Shown: positions 28,549 through 38,628, counted from the first letter of the stretch. The stretch: 64,000 bases of DNA from Methylobacter sp. (GCF_030680395.1 NZ_JAUXVR010000014.1:31643-95642); one strand, 5' to 3'. Made by a program: numbers and translations. Notes: a model not told the origin generated them from the sequence alone.

Positions 28549-29883
28549 ATGCATCCTAATTCAATAGAAAAAACCCCATCGTTTTCAGGCCTATCGCTAG
28601 ATGAACAACTGCTGTCGGCAGTTAAAAAGCTTGGTTTTGAGCAGCCTACACCCGTCCAACTACAGTCGATTCCGCTTGCTCTGGAACACAAAGACCTGCT
28701 GGTTAGCGCCGAAACAGGCAGCGGAAAAACCGCTGCATTCTTGCTGCCTACACTGCATCATCTGTTAACCCTGCCCCCTGGAAAATCCGGTGTGCGCGCC
28801 TTGATACTGACGCCGACCCGAGAGCTGGCTCAGCAGATTTTTAAGCACTGCCAACAATTGACCGAATTTACCGACCTGAAAACCGGCCTGATTACCGGTG
28901 GCGATGATTTTAGGCTACAACAAAACATGCTCCGCAGAAACACGGAAATTGTTATTGCGACTCCAGGCAGGGTATTGGAGCTGATGGAGCAAGAGATTCC
29001 GGACTTTAGCAATCTGGAAGTGTTGATACTGGATGAAGCCGATCGCATGCTTGATATGGGCTTTAGCGAAGACGTGCTGACCATCGCCAATAGCTGTAAC
29101 ACACAACGACAAACCTTGCTGTTTTCAGCCACCTTGACCCATTTCGGCGTCATCAAAATGGCTGACAAGGTGCTGACAAATCATGAAATCGTTGCCTTAA
29201 ATACATTGCATGACGGACACCGTAACATTGAGCAGCAAATTGTGCTGGCTGACGACAATGATCATAAACAAAAATTGTTGGCCTGGCTGTTGCTAAATGA
29301 AACCTATGACAAGGCGCTGGTCTTTACCAATAGCAGGATTCAGGCAGACGCTCTTCGCGGACCGCTTCGTGGACAAAAACTCCGTGTTGGTGTGTTGCAT
29401 GGAGAAATGGATCAAAAAGATCGCAACCGGATGATGGAATTATTTCGCGAAGGTGAAGTCAAAGTCATGCTTGCTACCGACCTTGCCGCTCGTGGACTGG
29501 ACATCAAAGGCATCAATCTGGTCATTAATTTTGATGTACCGAGAAATGGCATCAATTACATCCATCGCATAGGCCGAACAGGCCGGGTCGATGAACTGGG
29601 CCTGACCATTGCACTGGTAAAACACACTGAATGGAACTTAATGTCCGGCATTGAGCGCTTTTTGAAACAGAAATTCAAACACCGCAATATCAAGGAGTTG
29701 GAGGGCAAGTATAAAGGCCCCAAAAAACTTAAAGCTTCCGGGAAGGCAACAGGCGGCAAAAAGAAAATAGAACCTAAAAAAGCTGCTGTCGAAAAAGTCA
29801 AAATACGTGATCGAGACAAGAAAAATGTCGGTAAAAGACGTGTGCCGACCAGTAAGCCGGACGTAGAAGTAAATCAGCCATAA
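28549..29883 (+). CDS. srmB: DEAD-box RNA helicase, SrmB-like
   Basis: 444 residues. Helicase motifs in order: AETGSGKT, PTRELA, TPGRVLEL, LDEADRML, SATL, ARGLDIKGINLVINFD and HRIGRTGR. A basic Lys-rich tail (KGPKKLKASG, KKKIEPKKAA) extends the core, as in SrmB. It likely acts in 50S ribosome assembly and RNA remodelling. It is monocistronic, with a terminator directly after the stop. Confidence 0.88.
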   Translation: MHPNSIEKTPSFSGLSLDEQLLSAVKKLGFEQPTPVQLQSIPLALEHKDLLVSAETGSGKTAAFLLPTLHHLLTLPPGKSGVRALILTPTRELAQQIFKHCQQLTEFTDLKTGLITGGDDFRLQQNMLRRNTEIVIATPGRVLELMEQEIPDFSNLEVLILDEADRMLDMGFSEDVLTIANSCNTQRQTLLFSATLTHFGVIKMADKVLTNHEIVALNTLHDGHRNIEQQIVLADDNDHKQKLLAWLLLNETYDKALVFTNSRIQADALRGPLRGQKLRVGVLHGEMDQKDRNRMMELFREGEVKVMLATDLAARGLDIKGINLVINFDVPRNGINYIHRIGRTGRVDELGLTIALVKHTEWNLMSGIERFLKQKFKHRNIKELEGKYKGPKKLKASGKATGGKKKIEPKKAAVEKVKIRDRDKKNVGKRRVPTSKPDVEVNQP

Positions 29884-29927
29884 AAAAGGCCCCATTCGCA
29901 ATCTACTGTTGCGAATGGGGCCTTTTT
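29884..29927. terminator. Terminator after srmB
   Basis: Stem AAAAGGCCCCATTCGCAA / TTGCGAATGGGGCCTTTT around a 9-nt loop followed by TTTG TTTTT. The A-run on the other side makes it usable by the convergent response-regulator gene too. Confidence 0.9.
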
Positions 29928-29952
29928 GTTTTTGGCAGCCTTATCTAACGTA

Positions 29953-30342
29953 TTAGGAAAGTTTGCCTACGACTTGTTTAACCAAGTTATCCGGCTTAAA
30001 GGGTTTTACAATATAGGACGTTATTCCCGCCATAATGGCTTCTTTTACCTTGTCTCCTTCAGATGAAGATGTCAGCATTATCCAGGGTGGCGTTTCTAAT
30101 TTAGCATCGGCTTTTACAGCCTTAAACAAATCAAGACCGCTCATGCCCGGCATGTTCCAGTCGCATACCACGATATTAATCTTTACCTTCCTCATCATTA
30201 ACATTGCTTCTTCCCCACCCGGCGCATCAAAAACATGGGTAAATCCGGCCTCTCGCAGAATAGCTTTGGTTAGTGTCCGCATTGAAGCTGCATCATCGAC
30301 AATCAGAATTTTTTTCTGTAGCAATTCTTGTGATATTTCCAT
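29953..30342 (-). CDS. Single-domain response regulator (CheY-like)
   Basis: 129 residues: a lone receiver domain. The acidic pocket is ILIVDDAASM, the phosphorylated aspartate lies in VVCDWNMPGMSG, and the switch Thr/Ser and Lys are in IMLTSSSEGD and YIVKPF. There is no output domain. No kinase gene is adjacent. It may act in chemotaxis-like or phosphorelay signalling; the partner is unknown. Confidence 0.9.
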   Translation of the reverse strand: MEISQELLQKKILIVDDAASMRTLTKAILREAGFTHVFDAPGGEEAMLMMRKVKINIVVCDWNMPGMSGLDLFKAVKADAKLETPPWIMLTSSSEGDKVKEAIMAGITSYIVKPFKPDNLVKQVVGKLS

Positions 30343-30452
30343 TCTTGTTCCAAATTACACTTATTATGAGCACTGCAATACTTAATTAATATATTTTACA
30401 AGAACTCGAGGAGCCCGACAAATAGAATGTAAAAATAATGTTAAATAACTTA

Positions 30453-30554
30453 TTATTTACGAAACCAGCTAACCAACCAGGGCGCATAACTAACAGCAAG
30501 CCCGATAACCACCAAAATAACGCCAATCGCCATCAGTAACTTTCCGAATGTCAT
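30453..30554 (-). CDS. Possible 33-residue membrane peptide
   Basis: Encodes MTFGKLLMAIGVILVVIGLA then VSYAPWLVSWFRK: one hydrophobic helix followed by PWLVSW, which resembles the start of DUF2905 proteins. The rest of DUF2905 is missing after the TAA, so it is either a truncated relative or an independent small protein. GGGG about 7 nt upstream of the ATG could act as a Shine-Dalgarno. Confidence 0.45.
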   Translation of the reverse strand: MTFGKLLMAIGVILVVIGLAVSYAPWLVSWFRK

Positions 30555-30700
30555 TTGTAGCCCCACTTTAAATGTACATCCATAATCATTATGCTCAGCT
30601 AACAAGAAAAGCCCTATTAAGGTAAAATAATAACCATTATTTTACACTGTCGCCAGCAAAACAGTCGGTTCTGTAACAGGAACCTATCGGAATACATTAC

Positions 30701-32299
30701 ATGTTGAGAATCACTGAACTTAAACTCCCCCTCAATCACCCGGAAAACATGCTCAAAACCGCCATAATTGATCGGCTTGGCATCAGCACAGAGGAGCTCA
30801 TCACTTATACAATATTCCGGCAAGGTTTCGATGCGCGAAAACGCAATGCGATCTTGCTTGTTTACACCGTTGATATTGAAACCGCAAACGAACAGACGCT
30901 TCTTAATCACTGGCAAAACGACCCTCATATTTCCTTAACGCCTGACAGCACTTATCGTTTTGTAACCCAAGCGCCAAAAGATTTGTCGTTACGTCCTGTT
31001 ATCATAGGTACTGGGCCTTGCGGGCTGTTTGCCGGATTGATTCTGGCGCAAATGGGCTTTCGGCCAATCATTCTGGAACGCGGAAAAGAGGTGCGGGAAC
31101 GTACCAAAGATACTTTCGGCCTTTGGCGCAAGGGCGTGTTTAATCCTGAATCCAATGTGCAGTTTGGCGAAGGCGGTGCAGGTACTTTTTCTGACGGTAA
31201 GTTGCACACCCAAATCAAGGATCCGAATCACTACGGACGCAAAGTACTCACTGAATTTGTCAAAGCCGGTGCGCCGCCTGAAATTCTCTATGTCAGCAAG
31301 CCTCATATCGGTACATTCAGACTGGTCACCGTAGTAGAGCAGATACGCGCCGCTATCGAATCACTAGGCGGCGAAATCCGTTTCCAAAGCAGGGTTGAGG
31401 ACATCATTATTGATAAAGATCAGGTTCGCGGCGTGATACTGGCCGGCGGCGAAACCATTAACACAAATCATGTATTGCTGGCAGTCGGGCATAGTGCGCG
31501 CGACACCTTTAAAATGCTCTATGAGCGAGGCGTTTACATTGAAGCCAAACCTTTTTCCATCGGCTTTCGCATAGAACATCCGCAGTCATTGATCGATACT
31601 TGCAGGTTTGGCGGCAATGCCGGTCATCCGTTACTGGGCGCTGCCGATTACAAGCTGGTGCATCACTGTAGCAACGGCCGCTCTGTGTACAGCTTTTGCA
31701 TGTGCCCCGGCGGCACCGTGGTAGCTGCCACCTCGGAGGCAGGGCATGTAGTCACCAATGGCATGAGTCAATACTCGCGCAACGAACGTAACGCTAACAG
31801 CGGCATTGTCGTTGGCATTACGCCTGACGATTATCCCGGACATCCCTTGGCAGGCATCGACTTTCAACGCCGCCTGGAAGCGGGCGCCTTTAAGTTGGGC
31901 GGGGAAACCTATGAGGCGCCGGGACAGCTGGTTGGCGATTTTCTCGCTCAACGCCCCTCTTCGGCACTGGGTACGGTACAACCTTCTTATACTCCGGGGG
32001 TTCATTTATGCGATCTCAGCTCGGCTTTACCTGATTACGCTATCACTGCGATACGCGAAGCCATCCCCGCTTTTGATAAAAAGATAAAAGGCTTTGCCAT
32101 GAAAGATGCGGTATTGACGGGTGTCGAAACCCGCACCTCATCGCCTATTCGTATCAAACGCAACGAATATTATCAAAGCATGAATATCAAAGGGCTATAT
32201 CCGGCAGGAGAAGGAGCGGGCTATGCGGGCGGGATTCTTTCTGCGGCTGTGGATGGCATCAAAGTCGCCGAGGCATTGGCTTTGGATATGATCAAATAA
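30701..32299 (+). CDS. NAD(P)/FAD-dependent oxidoreductase (COG2509 type)
   Basis: 532 residues. An ~85-residue N-terminal domain (LGISTEELITYTIFRQGFDAR) precedes the FAD-binding Rossmann motif VIIGTGPCGLFAGLILAQMG. Further FAD signatures are FGEGGAGTFSDGKLHT and the C-terminal GLYPAGEGAGYAGGILSAAVDG. This matches the uncharacterised FAD-dependent dehydrogenase family; the substrate is unknown. Monocistronic, followed by a palindrome. Confidence 0.85.
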   Translation: MLRITELKLPLNHPENMLKTAIIDRLGISTEELITYTIFRQGFDARKRNAILLVYTVDIETANEQTLLNHWQNDPHISLTPDSTYRFVTQAPKDLSLRPVIIGTGPCGLFAGLILAQMGFRPIILERGKEVRERTKDTFGLWRKGVFNPESNVQFGEGGAGTFSDGKLHTQIKDPNHYGRKVLTEFVKAGAPPEILYVSKPHIGTFRLVTVVEQIRAAIESLGGEIRFQSRVEDIIIDKDQVRGVILAGGETINTNHVLLAVGHSARDTFKMLYERGVYIEAKPFSIGFRIEHPQSLIDTCRFGGNAGHPLLGAADYKLVHHCSNGRSVYSFCMCPGGTVVAATSEAGHVVTNGMSQYSRNERNANSGIVVGITPDDYPGHPLAGIDFQRRLEAGAFKLGGETYEAPGQLVGDFLAQRPSSALGTVQPSYTPGVHLCDLSSALPDYAITAIREAIPAFDKKIKGFAMKDAVLTGVETRTSSPIRIKRNEYYQSMNIKGLYPAGEGAGYAGGILSAAVDGIKVAEALALDMIK

Positions 32300-32326
32300 A
32301 CGCCGCGTATTTGCCATGAAGAATGT

Positions 32327-32357
32327 GCAGGAGCGACTTCACTAAAGTCGCTCCTGC
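32327..32357. repeat. 13-bp palindrome, GCTCCTGC type
   Basis: Arms GCAGGAGCGACTT (32327-32339) and AAGTCGCTCCTGC (32345-32357) are perfect around a 5-nt loop. No T-run follows, so it is grouped with intergenic palindromes such as 38580-38628. Confidence 0.8.
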
Positions 32358-32380
32358 AATCAAGTTACCTGACCTTTAGC

Positions 32381-32737
32381 TCATTTCGAGCGTTTGGTGG
32401 TATTGAATACAAAAGATGTAACAACACCACGGTTATCAAATTTAACAACCAGATCTTCGGTACTGCCATCACTAAATAAACTGTAATAGTAGTTTCCGTA
32501 AGTCCATGTTTTCATGCCATTATCAAGACCTGTTCTCCAGGGAGCCCCAAACGTGGTATAGATGTCATTCTGAGTAGTTTCCCCTATCTTGATGGCTGAT
32601 ACCACTTGGTCTGCGGGGAACTCATGCCCAACCGTAGCGCATCCCGAAGTCAACAGGAACATCACCACAACCAAGCCGCCTAAAGCTTTCCGTAGGCCTC
32701 CTGCAAAGTGTGCTGAACAAAAAAAATCAATTTTCAT
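32381..32737 (-). CDS. BamE/SmpA-like small lipoprotein
   Basis: 118 residues. The N-terminal region carries a signal with lipobox LLTSGC. The mature part IKIGETTQNDIYTTFGAPWR, followed by TWTYGNYYYSLFSDG, follows the SmpA/OmlA (BamE) fold pattern. It is probably an outer-membrane-anchored lipoprotein. It is not necessarily the BAM-complex subunit, because no bam gene is nearby. Confidence 0.7.
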   Translation of the reverse strand: MKIDFFCSAHFAGGLRKALGGLVVVMFLLTSGCATVGHEFPADQVVSAIKIGETTQNDIYTTFGAPWRTGLDNGMKTWTYGNYYYSLFSDGSTEDLVVKFDNRGVVTSFVFNTTKRSK

Positions 32738-32790
32738 ATTTACCTCGCCATCCGTTATAAAAAATATCGTAATATTAATATATCACTAAA

Positions 32791-35310
32791 TTATTGCTTT
32801 GCCTTTCTCAACCAGTGTTCAAAAAACTGGTCTTCCGGCAATGGCTTGCTGAAATAATAGCCCTGATAGCAAAGACATCCATTTTGTTTTAAAAACTCCA
32901 GCTCCATTTTCGATTCAACACCTTCCGCAACAACACCCAGATTCATATGCTGGGCTATCGCAATAATGGTACCCACAAAAACAGCATCATCTTCATTTTT
33001 GGTAATATCCTCCACAAAGGATTTATCAATTTTTAACTGATCCACCGGCAAATGTTTCAGATAACTCAATGAGGAATATCCGGTGCCGAAATCGTCTATT
33101 GAAAAGGTATAACCCAATTTTTTCAACTGCTTGATTCTATCGATAGCGGCATCGACATCATTCATCAACAACCCTTCGGTAAATTCCAGCATGATTCTTG
33201 ACGGACTTATCTGGTACTGCTTAACAAGCCTGCCAAGTATGCCCATAAAGTCGCCATGATAAAACTGCCTCGGACTGATATTAATCGCCAGATGAGGCAA
33301 ATGCACCTGCTGCCTATCCCACTGCCTAAGATGAATAAATGACTGCTCAAGCACCCAGGCACCCACCGCCTGAATCAAACCGCATTCTTCCGCAATAGGA
33401 ATAAACTTATCGGGCGGAATAAAACCTTTTTTCGGGTGATTCCAGCGAATAAGGGCTTCCGCCCCCATAAGGTTGCCGTGATAATCAACCTGCGGCTGAT
33501 AATACAAAGACAGCTGATTTTCATCCAATGCCTGCCGCAGCTCCTTTTCGATCAGCATCCTTTCCATAGCGGCTTCCTGCATACTGTCCTGAAAAAACTG
33601 CAACATATTGCGACCACTTTCTTTAGCGCGATACATTGCCGTACCGGCCTGTTTAAGCAAGTCATCAGGGGAGTTCTCGGAAAACATCGCAATGCCGATA
33701 CTGGAAGAAATATAAAGCTTGTGGTTCATGACCGAATAAACCTGGCAAATAGCCCGTTGCAGTTTCTCCGCAACATGCCGGGCTTCATTACATGCCAGTT
33801 CGATTTGCTCGCTCAATTCGGTCAAAATAACCACAAACTCATCGCTGCTGATACGGGCGACCGTATCGCAATCCCTGACGCCGATCTTTAATCGATAGGC
33901 GACTTCCACGAGAACCCTGTCCCCGGCCGAATGCCCCAGGGTTTCATTAATATTCTTGAAATGATCGAGATCGATAAAAAAAAGCGCGCCGTTCTTTCCG
34001 GACCTTCCGGTAATCGCCAACTCCTGAGCCAAGCGATCATTTAATAAACGTCGATTGGGCAGCTCAGTTAAAGGATCATAAAAAGCCAGGCGCTTAATTT
34101 CTTCTTCATCATTTTTTAACTGGCTAATATCGCTGAAAATAGCCGCGTAATTGCTGATCTCATTGGTTTCATCATCCCTGATTTCGGTAATGGTCAGCAA
34201 CTCAGGATAAACCTCGCCGTTTTTGCGCCGGTTCCAGATTTCGCCTTGCCAGAAACCCTGTTTATTAATTTTTTCCCACATTGCATAGTAAAACTTTTTA
34301 TCGTGCCGTCCCGAGCTGATAATGGCCGGGGTTTTACCGATGACTTCCTCTTCCGTGTAACCGGTAATCCGGGTAAAGCCGGAGTTACATGTCTGAATAA
34401 CGACATATTTATCGGTGGTGATAACGCCTTCCTGAGTGTTATCGATAATCTTTTTCGCTAAACAAAGACTCTTTAACGAGTCTTTTAACAATGCATCCCT
34501 ATGCGCCAGGGATTCTTTAAGCTCTTCGACATAAGTACTGCGAAATCCCGCCAATATGTCAGTCAGATTGATAATGCCGATTAAATTATTTTTATTGTCA
34601 CTGACGCCAAGATGCCGAAAATCGTTTAGAAGCATCGTTTTCTTGGCGTGGTAAAGGCTTTCATGCTCATTAACGGTAACAAGATCCCTGCTCGCATAAT
34701 CCGCAACGATTGGGTTCAGCATTAAAGAAGCCAGTGCCTTGACCACATCCCGTTCAGTCAGAATGCCGACTGATTCATCGGGAAATTCAACTCTTATCGC
34801 ATCCGAATGCGAAGACTGCATAAGCTTGCTCGCTTGTGCCACGCTCTGCGTTGATTGGATCATCGGCGGAATAGGTTTTAATACACTGCCCGCCGTTTTT
34901 AAAACCAGGAAAAACTCAAAATTGTGTTTCTTGACCACATCAGTTTGAGAAATGAGGCCCCGCTGCTTGCCTTGATCATCGGTTACGACATAATGGCGAA
35001 CGCCATCTTTTTTAAACTTAAGCGAAACTTCCTCCAGGCTCGCATTCTCATTAACACAGATAACCGGACTGCTCATGCCCTCGGATACGGGTCTGGAGCG
35101 TGCATCAGGCGACGAGAAGTCAACTTTCAACACATCCCGTTCCGTCCAGATACCGATGATTTCATCATCAACTACAATCAAAATAGCGCTACAATTTCGC
35201 TCCGCCATTTTGACGGCAGCCTCGTGCATCGTCTCACTTGGCAGGCAGGTCAATAAACTGGTTTGGGTAATATCCTTTATTGAAACAGCATTTAAATCCA
35301 AATTGCTCAT
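32791..35310 (-). CDS. CBS-PAS-GGDEF-EAL signalling protein (likely c-di-GMP phosphodiesterase)
   Basis: 839 residues. Four CBS motifs occupy residues ~1-255, a PAS domain ~285-400 (VITTDKYVVIQTCNSGFTRI), a GGDEF domain ~410-575 and an EAL domain ~585-835. The GGDEF signature is degenerate (RISSDEF), so cyclase activity is doubtful. The EAL domain is intact (GAEALIRW, DDFGTGYSSL, KIDKSFV, AEGVE), so cyclic-di-GMP hydrolysis is expected. The CBS part could sense adenine nucleotides. No membrane helix is visible. Single gene starting with ATG at 35310. Confidence 0.9.
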   Translation of the reverse strand: MSNLDLNAVSIKDITQTSLLTCLPSETMHEAAVKMAERNCSAILIVVDDEIIGIWTERDVLKVDFSSPDARSRPVSEGMSSPVICVNENASLEEVSLKFKKDGVRHYVVTDDQGKQRGLISQTDVVKKHNFEFFLVLKTAGSVLKPIPPMIQSTQSVAQASKLMQSSHSDAIRVEFPDESVGILTERDVVKALASLMLNPIVADYASRDLVTVNEHESLYHAKKTMLLNDFRHLGVSDNKNNLIGIINLTDILAGFRSTYVEELKESLAHRDALLKDSLKSLCLAKKIIDNTQEGVITTDKYVVIQTCNSGFTRITGYTEEEVIGKTPAIISSGRHDKKFYYAMWEKINKQGFWQGEIWNRRKNGEVYPELLTITEIRDDETNEISNYAAIFSDISQLKNDEEEIKRLAFYDPLTELPNRRLLNDRLAQELAITGRSGKNGALFFIDLDHFKNINETLGHSAGDRVLVEVAYRLKIGVRDCDTVARISSDEFVVILTELSEQIELACNEARHVAEKLQRAICQVYSVMNHKLYISSSIGIAMFSENSPDDLLKQAGTAMYRAKESGRNMLQFFQDSMQEAAMERMLIEKELRQALDENQLSLYYQPQVDYHGNLMGAEALIRWNHPKKGFIPPDKFIPIAEECGLIQAVGAWVLEQSFIHLRQWDRQQVHLPHLAINISPRQFYHGDFMGILGRLVKQYQISPSRIMLEFTEGLLMNDVDAAIDRIKQLKKLGYTFSIDDFGTGYSSLSYLKHLPVDQLKIDKSFVEDITKNEDDAVFVGTIIAIAQHMNLGVVAEGVESKMELEFLKQNGCLCYQGYYFSKPLPEDQFFEHWLRKAKQ

Positions 35311-35598
35311 GTATCCCCTAATTTATATGCGCATTAGCCGATAAATAATATCATCAAGAGGTGCTATTAACTAAAACTTAGCCTCACTAAAACGCCGGAT
35401 AAATTATCAGCTGCAAATCAGATAAATAACCGTCTTAAGTTATTCCCCAAGAATTCACTATTTGCCTAAAAACAGGTTCAACCATCAATAAATCCCAAGC
35501 AAATCTGGCATTAAAAGCCCGTTCAAATTAAAATAACCGACTTCTTATTGAGCGTATTCAATAAATATAGCGTGATCTCCAAACCTGACGGACTTTTA

Positions 35599-36507
35599 AT
35601 GACTGATTATAAACTGACACACCTTAAACAGCTGGAAGCTGAAAGTATTCATATTATTCGTGAAGTTGCGGCCGAATTTGAACGTCCGGTGATGTTGTAT
35701 TCCGTCGGCAAAGACTCTGCCGTCATGTTGCATTTGACCATGAAGGCTTTCTACCCCGGCAAGCCGCCTTTCCCTTTGCTGCATGTGGATACCACCTGGA
35801 AGTTTAAGGAAATGATCGAGTTTCGCGACCAGATGGTCAAGAATCTGGGTCTGGAGCTGCTGATTCATGTGAATCAGGACGGCGTAGATCAGGGTATCGG
35901 GCCTTTTTCCCACGGCAGTAAAACACACACCGACGTGATGAAAACCGAGGGCCTCAAGCAGGCGCTGAATAAATACCAATTTGATGCGGCTTTCGGCGGC
36001 GCGCGGCGCGACGAGGAAAAATCGCGCGCCAAGGAACGGGTGTATTCGTTCCGCGACAAGAACCATCGCTGGGACCCCAAAAACCAGCGCCCCGAATTGT
36101 GGAACATCTACAACGGAAAAATAGACAAGGGCGAAAGCATTCGGGTATTCCCGCTGTCCAACTGGACGGAACTGGACATCTGGCAATACATCCATTTGGA
36201 AAATATCCCCATCGTGCCATTGTATTTTGCCAAAGAACGCCCGGTCGTTAACCGCGACGGCATGTTAATCATGGTTGACGATGAGCGCATGCCGATCGGC
36301 CCTGATGAAAAAGTTGAAATGAAAATGGTGCGTTTCCGTACCTTGGGCTGTTATCCGTTGACCGGCGCAGTTGAATCGACCGCCACCACGCTGCCGGAAA
36401 TCATTCAGGAAATGCTGTTAACCACCACCTCGGAACGCCAGGGACGGTTGATAGACCACGACCAATCCGGTTCCATGGAGCAGAAAAAGCGCGAAGGGTA
36501 TTTTTAA
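35599..36507 (+). CDS. cysD: Sulfate adenylyltransferase subunit 2 (CysD)
   Basis: 302 residues, the standard CysD length. It forms APS from ATP and sulfate, driven by the GTPase CysN. Blocks include [20 protein letters not shown], the PP-loop [11 protein letters not shown], and [20 protein letters not shown]. The ATG at 35599 aligns with the family start; an upstream in-frame TTG at 35548 is unlikely. cysN follows but is separated by a 432-bp insert containing a four-helix-bundle gene. Confidence 0.95.
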   Translation: MTDYKLTHLKQLEAESIHIIREVAAEFERPVMLYSVGKDSAVMLHLTMKAFYPGKPPFPLLHVDTTWKFKEMIEFRDQMVKNLGLELLIHVNQDGVDQGIGPFSHGSKTHTDVMKTEGLKQALNKYQFDAAFGGARRDEEKSRAKERVYSFRDKNHRWDPKNQRPELWNIYNGKIDKGESIRVFPLSNWTELDIWQYIHLENIPIVPLYFAKERPVVNRDGMLIMVDDERMPIGPDEKVEMKMVRFRTLGCYPLTGAVESTATTLPEIIQEMLLTTTSERQGRLIDHDQSGSMEQKKREGYF

Positions 36508-36518
36508 AAGCAGGTAAA

Positions 36519-36543
36519 AGGTTCAAGGGGGCAAGGTTCAAGG
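36519..36543. repeat. AGGTTCAAGG repeats, left flank of four-helix-bundle cassette
   Basis: Two direct copies of AGGTTCAAGG (36519-36528 and 36534-36543) start 12 bp after the cysD stop. The reverse complement is found twice on the other side of the cassette. Confidence 0.8.
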
Positions 36544-36554
36544 TTTGAAACGGC

Positions 36555-36896
36555 ATGCGATTTGAAGATTTGGACGTTTGGAAACGCGCATGTAGATTGT
36601 GCGTGGAAATTTATAAAACCCTTAAAGAATGCAGAGACTCCGGTTTTAAAGACCAAATTACCCGTAGCGCATTATCCATACCCAGCAATATTGCCGAAGG
36701 TTATGAACGAAATACAAACAAAGATGCAACTAAATTTTTCTATTACGCTAAAGGCTCAGCGGGCGAGCTGCGCACTCAGATTTATATCGGCATGGAAATT
36801 GGATATATCCACAAACAAGCCGGATTAAACTGGATACAAGAAGCCCAAGAAATATCAAAGATGCTATCAGGCCTAATCAAAGCCCGCATATCTTGA
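36555..36896 (+). CDS. Four-helix-bundle protein (23S rRNA intervening-sequence / S23 family)
   Basis: 113 residues of the S23 family: RFEDLDVWKRACRLCVEIYK, DQITRSALSIPSNIAEGYER and FFYYAKGSAGELRTQIYIG are its blocks. Homologues occur inside rRNA intervening sequences, as scattered single genes, and as Avd in diversity-generating retroelements; the general function is unknown. No reverse transcriptase or variable repeat is nearby. It sits between cysD and cysN and is flanked by inverted AGGTTCAAGG repeats, so it looks inserted. Confidence 0.88.
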   Translation: MRFEDLDVWKRACRLCVEIYKTLKECRDSGFKDQITRSALSIPSNIAEGYERNTNKDATKFFYYAKGSAGELRTQIYIGMEIGYIHKQAGLNWIQEAQEISKMLSGLIKARIS

Positions 36897-36910
36897 CATC
36901 GAACCTTTTA

Positions 36911-36934
36911 CCTTGAACCTTTAACCTTGAACCT
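36911..36934. repeat. CCTTGAACCT repeats, right flank of four-helix-bundle cassette
   Basis: Two copies of CCTTGAACCT (36911-36920 and 36925-36934), the reverse complement of the left-flank motif, ending 5 bp before the cysN ATG. Confidence 0.8.
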
Positions 36935-36939
36935 AACCC

Positions 36940-38565
36940 ATGTCCCACCAATCCGATTTAATCAGTACCGATATTGACGCCTATCTGGCGCAACATGAAC
37001 GCAAGGAATTATTGCGCTTTTTAACCTGCGGCAATGTCGACGACGGCAAAAGTACGCTGATCGGCCGTCTGCTGCACGACTCCAAAATGATCTATGAAGA
37101 TCAACTGGCCGCCGTTCAGGCCGACAGCGTCAAATCAGGCACCACCGGCGCAGGCAAGATCGACCTGGCCTTGCTGGTTGACGGCCTGCAAGCCGAGCGC
37201 GAACAAGGCATTACCATTGACGTGGCCTACCGTTATTTTTCCACCGCCACGCGTAAGTTCATTATTGCCGACACACCGGGGCACGAGCAATACACCCGCA
37301 ACATGGCGACCGGCGCTTCAACCTGCGATTTGGCGATTATCCTGATCGACGCCCGTTACGGCGTGCAAACCCAGACCAAACGGCACAGCTTTATCGCGTC
37401 ATTACTGGGCATTCATCACATCATTGTTGCCGTCAATAAAATGGATTTGGTTGAGTACAGCGAAGCGACCTTTGACAAAATCAAACAGGATTATCTGAAT
37501 TTCACCCAGTCGCTGGCTTTGCAGGACATCACCTTTATCCCGATGTCGGCGCTGGACGGCGATAACGTGGTCAATCCCAGCGAATACATGCCCTGGTTTA
37601 CCGGCATGCCGTTAATGGAAGCGCTCAACAGCATCGAAATCGCCAATGACCGCAATTTCAGCGACGCCCGTTTTCCGGTTCAGTACGTCAACCGTCCCAA
37701 TCTCGATTTTCGCGGTTTTTGCGGCACGGTAGCCTCCGGCATTTTCAAAAAAGGCGATAAGATCACTGCCCTGCCCTCAGGCAAAAGCAGTAAAATCAAG
37801 TCCATCGTGACCTATGACGGCGAACTGGAGCAAGCCTTTTCACCGATGGCCGTCACCTTGACGCTGGAAGACGAGATCGATATTAGCCGTGGCGATATGC
37901 TGATCGGCAGCGAACAAACTCCGGCAACCGTCTCGGACAAATTCAAAGCCACTATCGTCTGGATGGCTGAAAATGCGCTGGCGCCGGGTCGGCAATATAC
38001 TATCAAGCTGGCGACGCGCAGCGTGTCGGGTTCTGTCGCGATGATTCACCATAGAATCGACGTCAACACTCTCGAACACCATGACGCGACCGAATTGCAC
38101 TTGAATGAAATCGGTTCCTGCACGGTTTCAGTGAACGCGCCGGTGGTGTTTGATCCTTACCTGAGCCATAAAGGCACCGGCGCATTCATTATCATCGACC
38201 GCCTGACCAACGGCACCGTCGGCGCCGGCATGATTACCGGCAGCACCGATGAAGAAAGTTTGCAACCGGTCAGCCCGGAAGAACGCGCGGCTCGCTTCAG
38301 TCAAACAGCCACAGCAATTGCTTTGACCGGCTCAAACAGCAAAGAAGTCGCTTATCAACTGGAGCGGAAGTTATTCGACAACGGTCATGCATCGACTGTT
38401 TTAGAAACCCAAAATACATCGCTGATAGTCGCCATCAAAAATGCCGGGTTGATTTGTTTATGCGTTAATGACAGCGCCAATCTGGCGGATATGAATTTTG
38501 ACAGCGATACACTGGCTATCGATGATATTTACAGCGCGTTAAAAGATCAAAAAATCATCTATTAA
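36940..38565 (+). CDS. cysN: Sulfate adenylyltransferase subunit 1 (CysN) with degenerate APS-kinase-like tail
   Basis: 541 residues. The GTPase core shows [21 protein letters not shown] and NKMD, followed by the EF-Tu-like domains II and III. Typical CysN is about 475 residues. The extra C-terminal ~90 residues ([20 protein letters not shown], then [12 protein letters not shown] and [11 protein letters not shown]) resemble the beginning of APS kinase (CysC), but the P-loop is lost (GSNSKE instead of GLSGAGKST). The protein thus looks like a CysNC whose CysC part has decayed. It works with CysD upstream. Confidence 0.93.
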   Translation: MSHQSDLISTDIDAYLAQHERKELLRFLTCGNVDDGKSTLIGRLLHDSKMIYEDQLAAVQADSVKSGTTGAGKIDLALLVDGLQAEREQGITIDVAYRYFSTATRKFIIADTPGHEQYTRNMATGASTCDLAIILIDARYGVQTQTKRHSFIASLLGIHHIIVAVNKMDLVEYSEATFDKIKQDYLNFTQSLALQDITFIPMSALDGDNVVNPSEYMPWFTGMPLMEALNSIEIANDRNFSDARFPVQYVNRPNLDFRGFCGTVASGIFKKGDKITALPSGKSSKIKSIVTYDGELEQAFSPMAVTLTLEDEIDISRGDMLIGSEQTPATVSDKFKATIVWMAENALAPGRQYTIKLATRSVSGSVAMIHHRIDVNTLEHHDATELHLNEIGSCTVSVNAPVVFDPYLSHKGTGAFIIIDRLTNGTVGAGMITGSTDEESLQPVSPEERAARFSQTATAIALTGSNSKEVAYQLERKLFDNGHASTVLETQNTSLIVAIKNAGLICLCVNDSANLADMNFDSDTLAIDDIYSALKDQKIIY

Positions 38566-38579
38566 TATAAGAAACAACA

Positions 38580-38628
38580 GCAAGAGCGGTTTCGGCCTAA
38601 AGCGCCCGCTTTGGACGCCCGCTCCTGC
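38580..38628. repeat. Palindromic intergenic repeat
   Basis: Outer arms GCAAGAGCGG (38580-38589) and CCGCTCCTGC (38619-38628) pair with one mismatch, and the inner AAAGCGCCCGCTTT is itself a palindrome. It shares the GCTCCTGC end with 32327-32357. Confidence 0.65.

Noticed and set aside
35311..35598. Riboswitch or attenuator upstream of cysD
   Set aside because: I found no recognisable riboswitch core or terminator/antiterminator pair in this 288-bp gap.
36555..36896. Diversity-generating retroelement Avd gene
   Set aside because: No reverse transcriptase or template/variable repeat pair is visible; the S23 family is broader than Avd.
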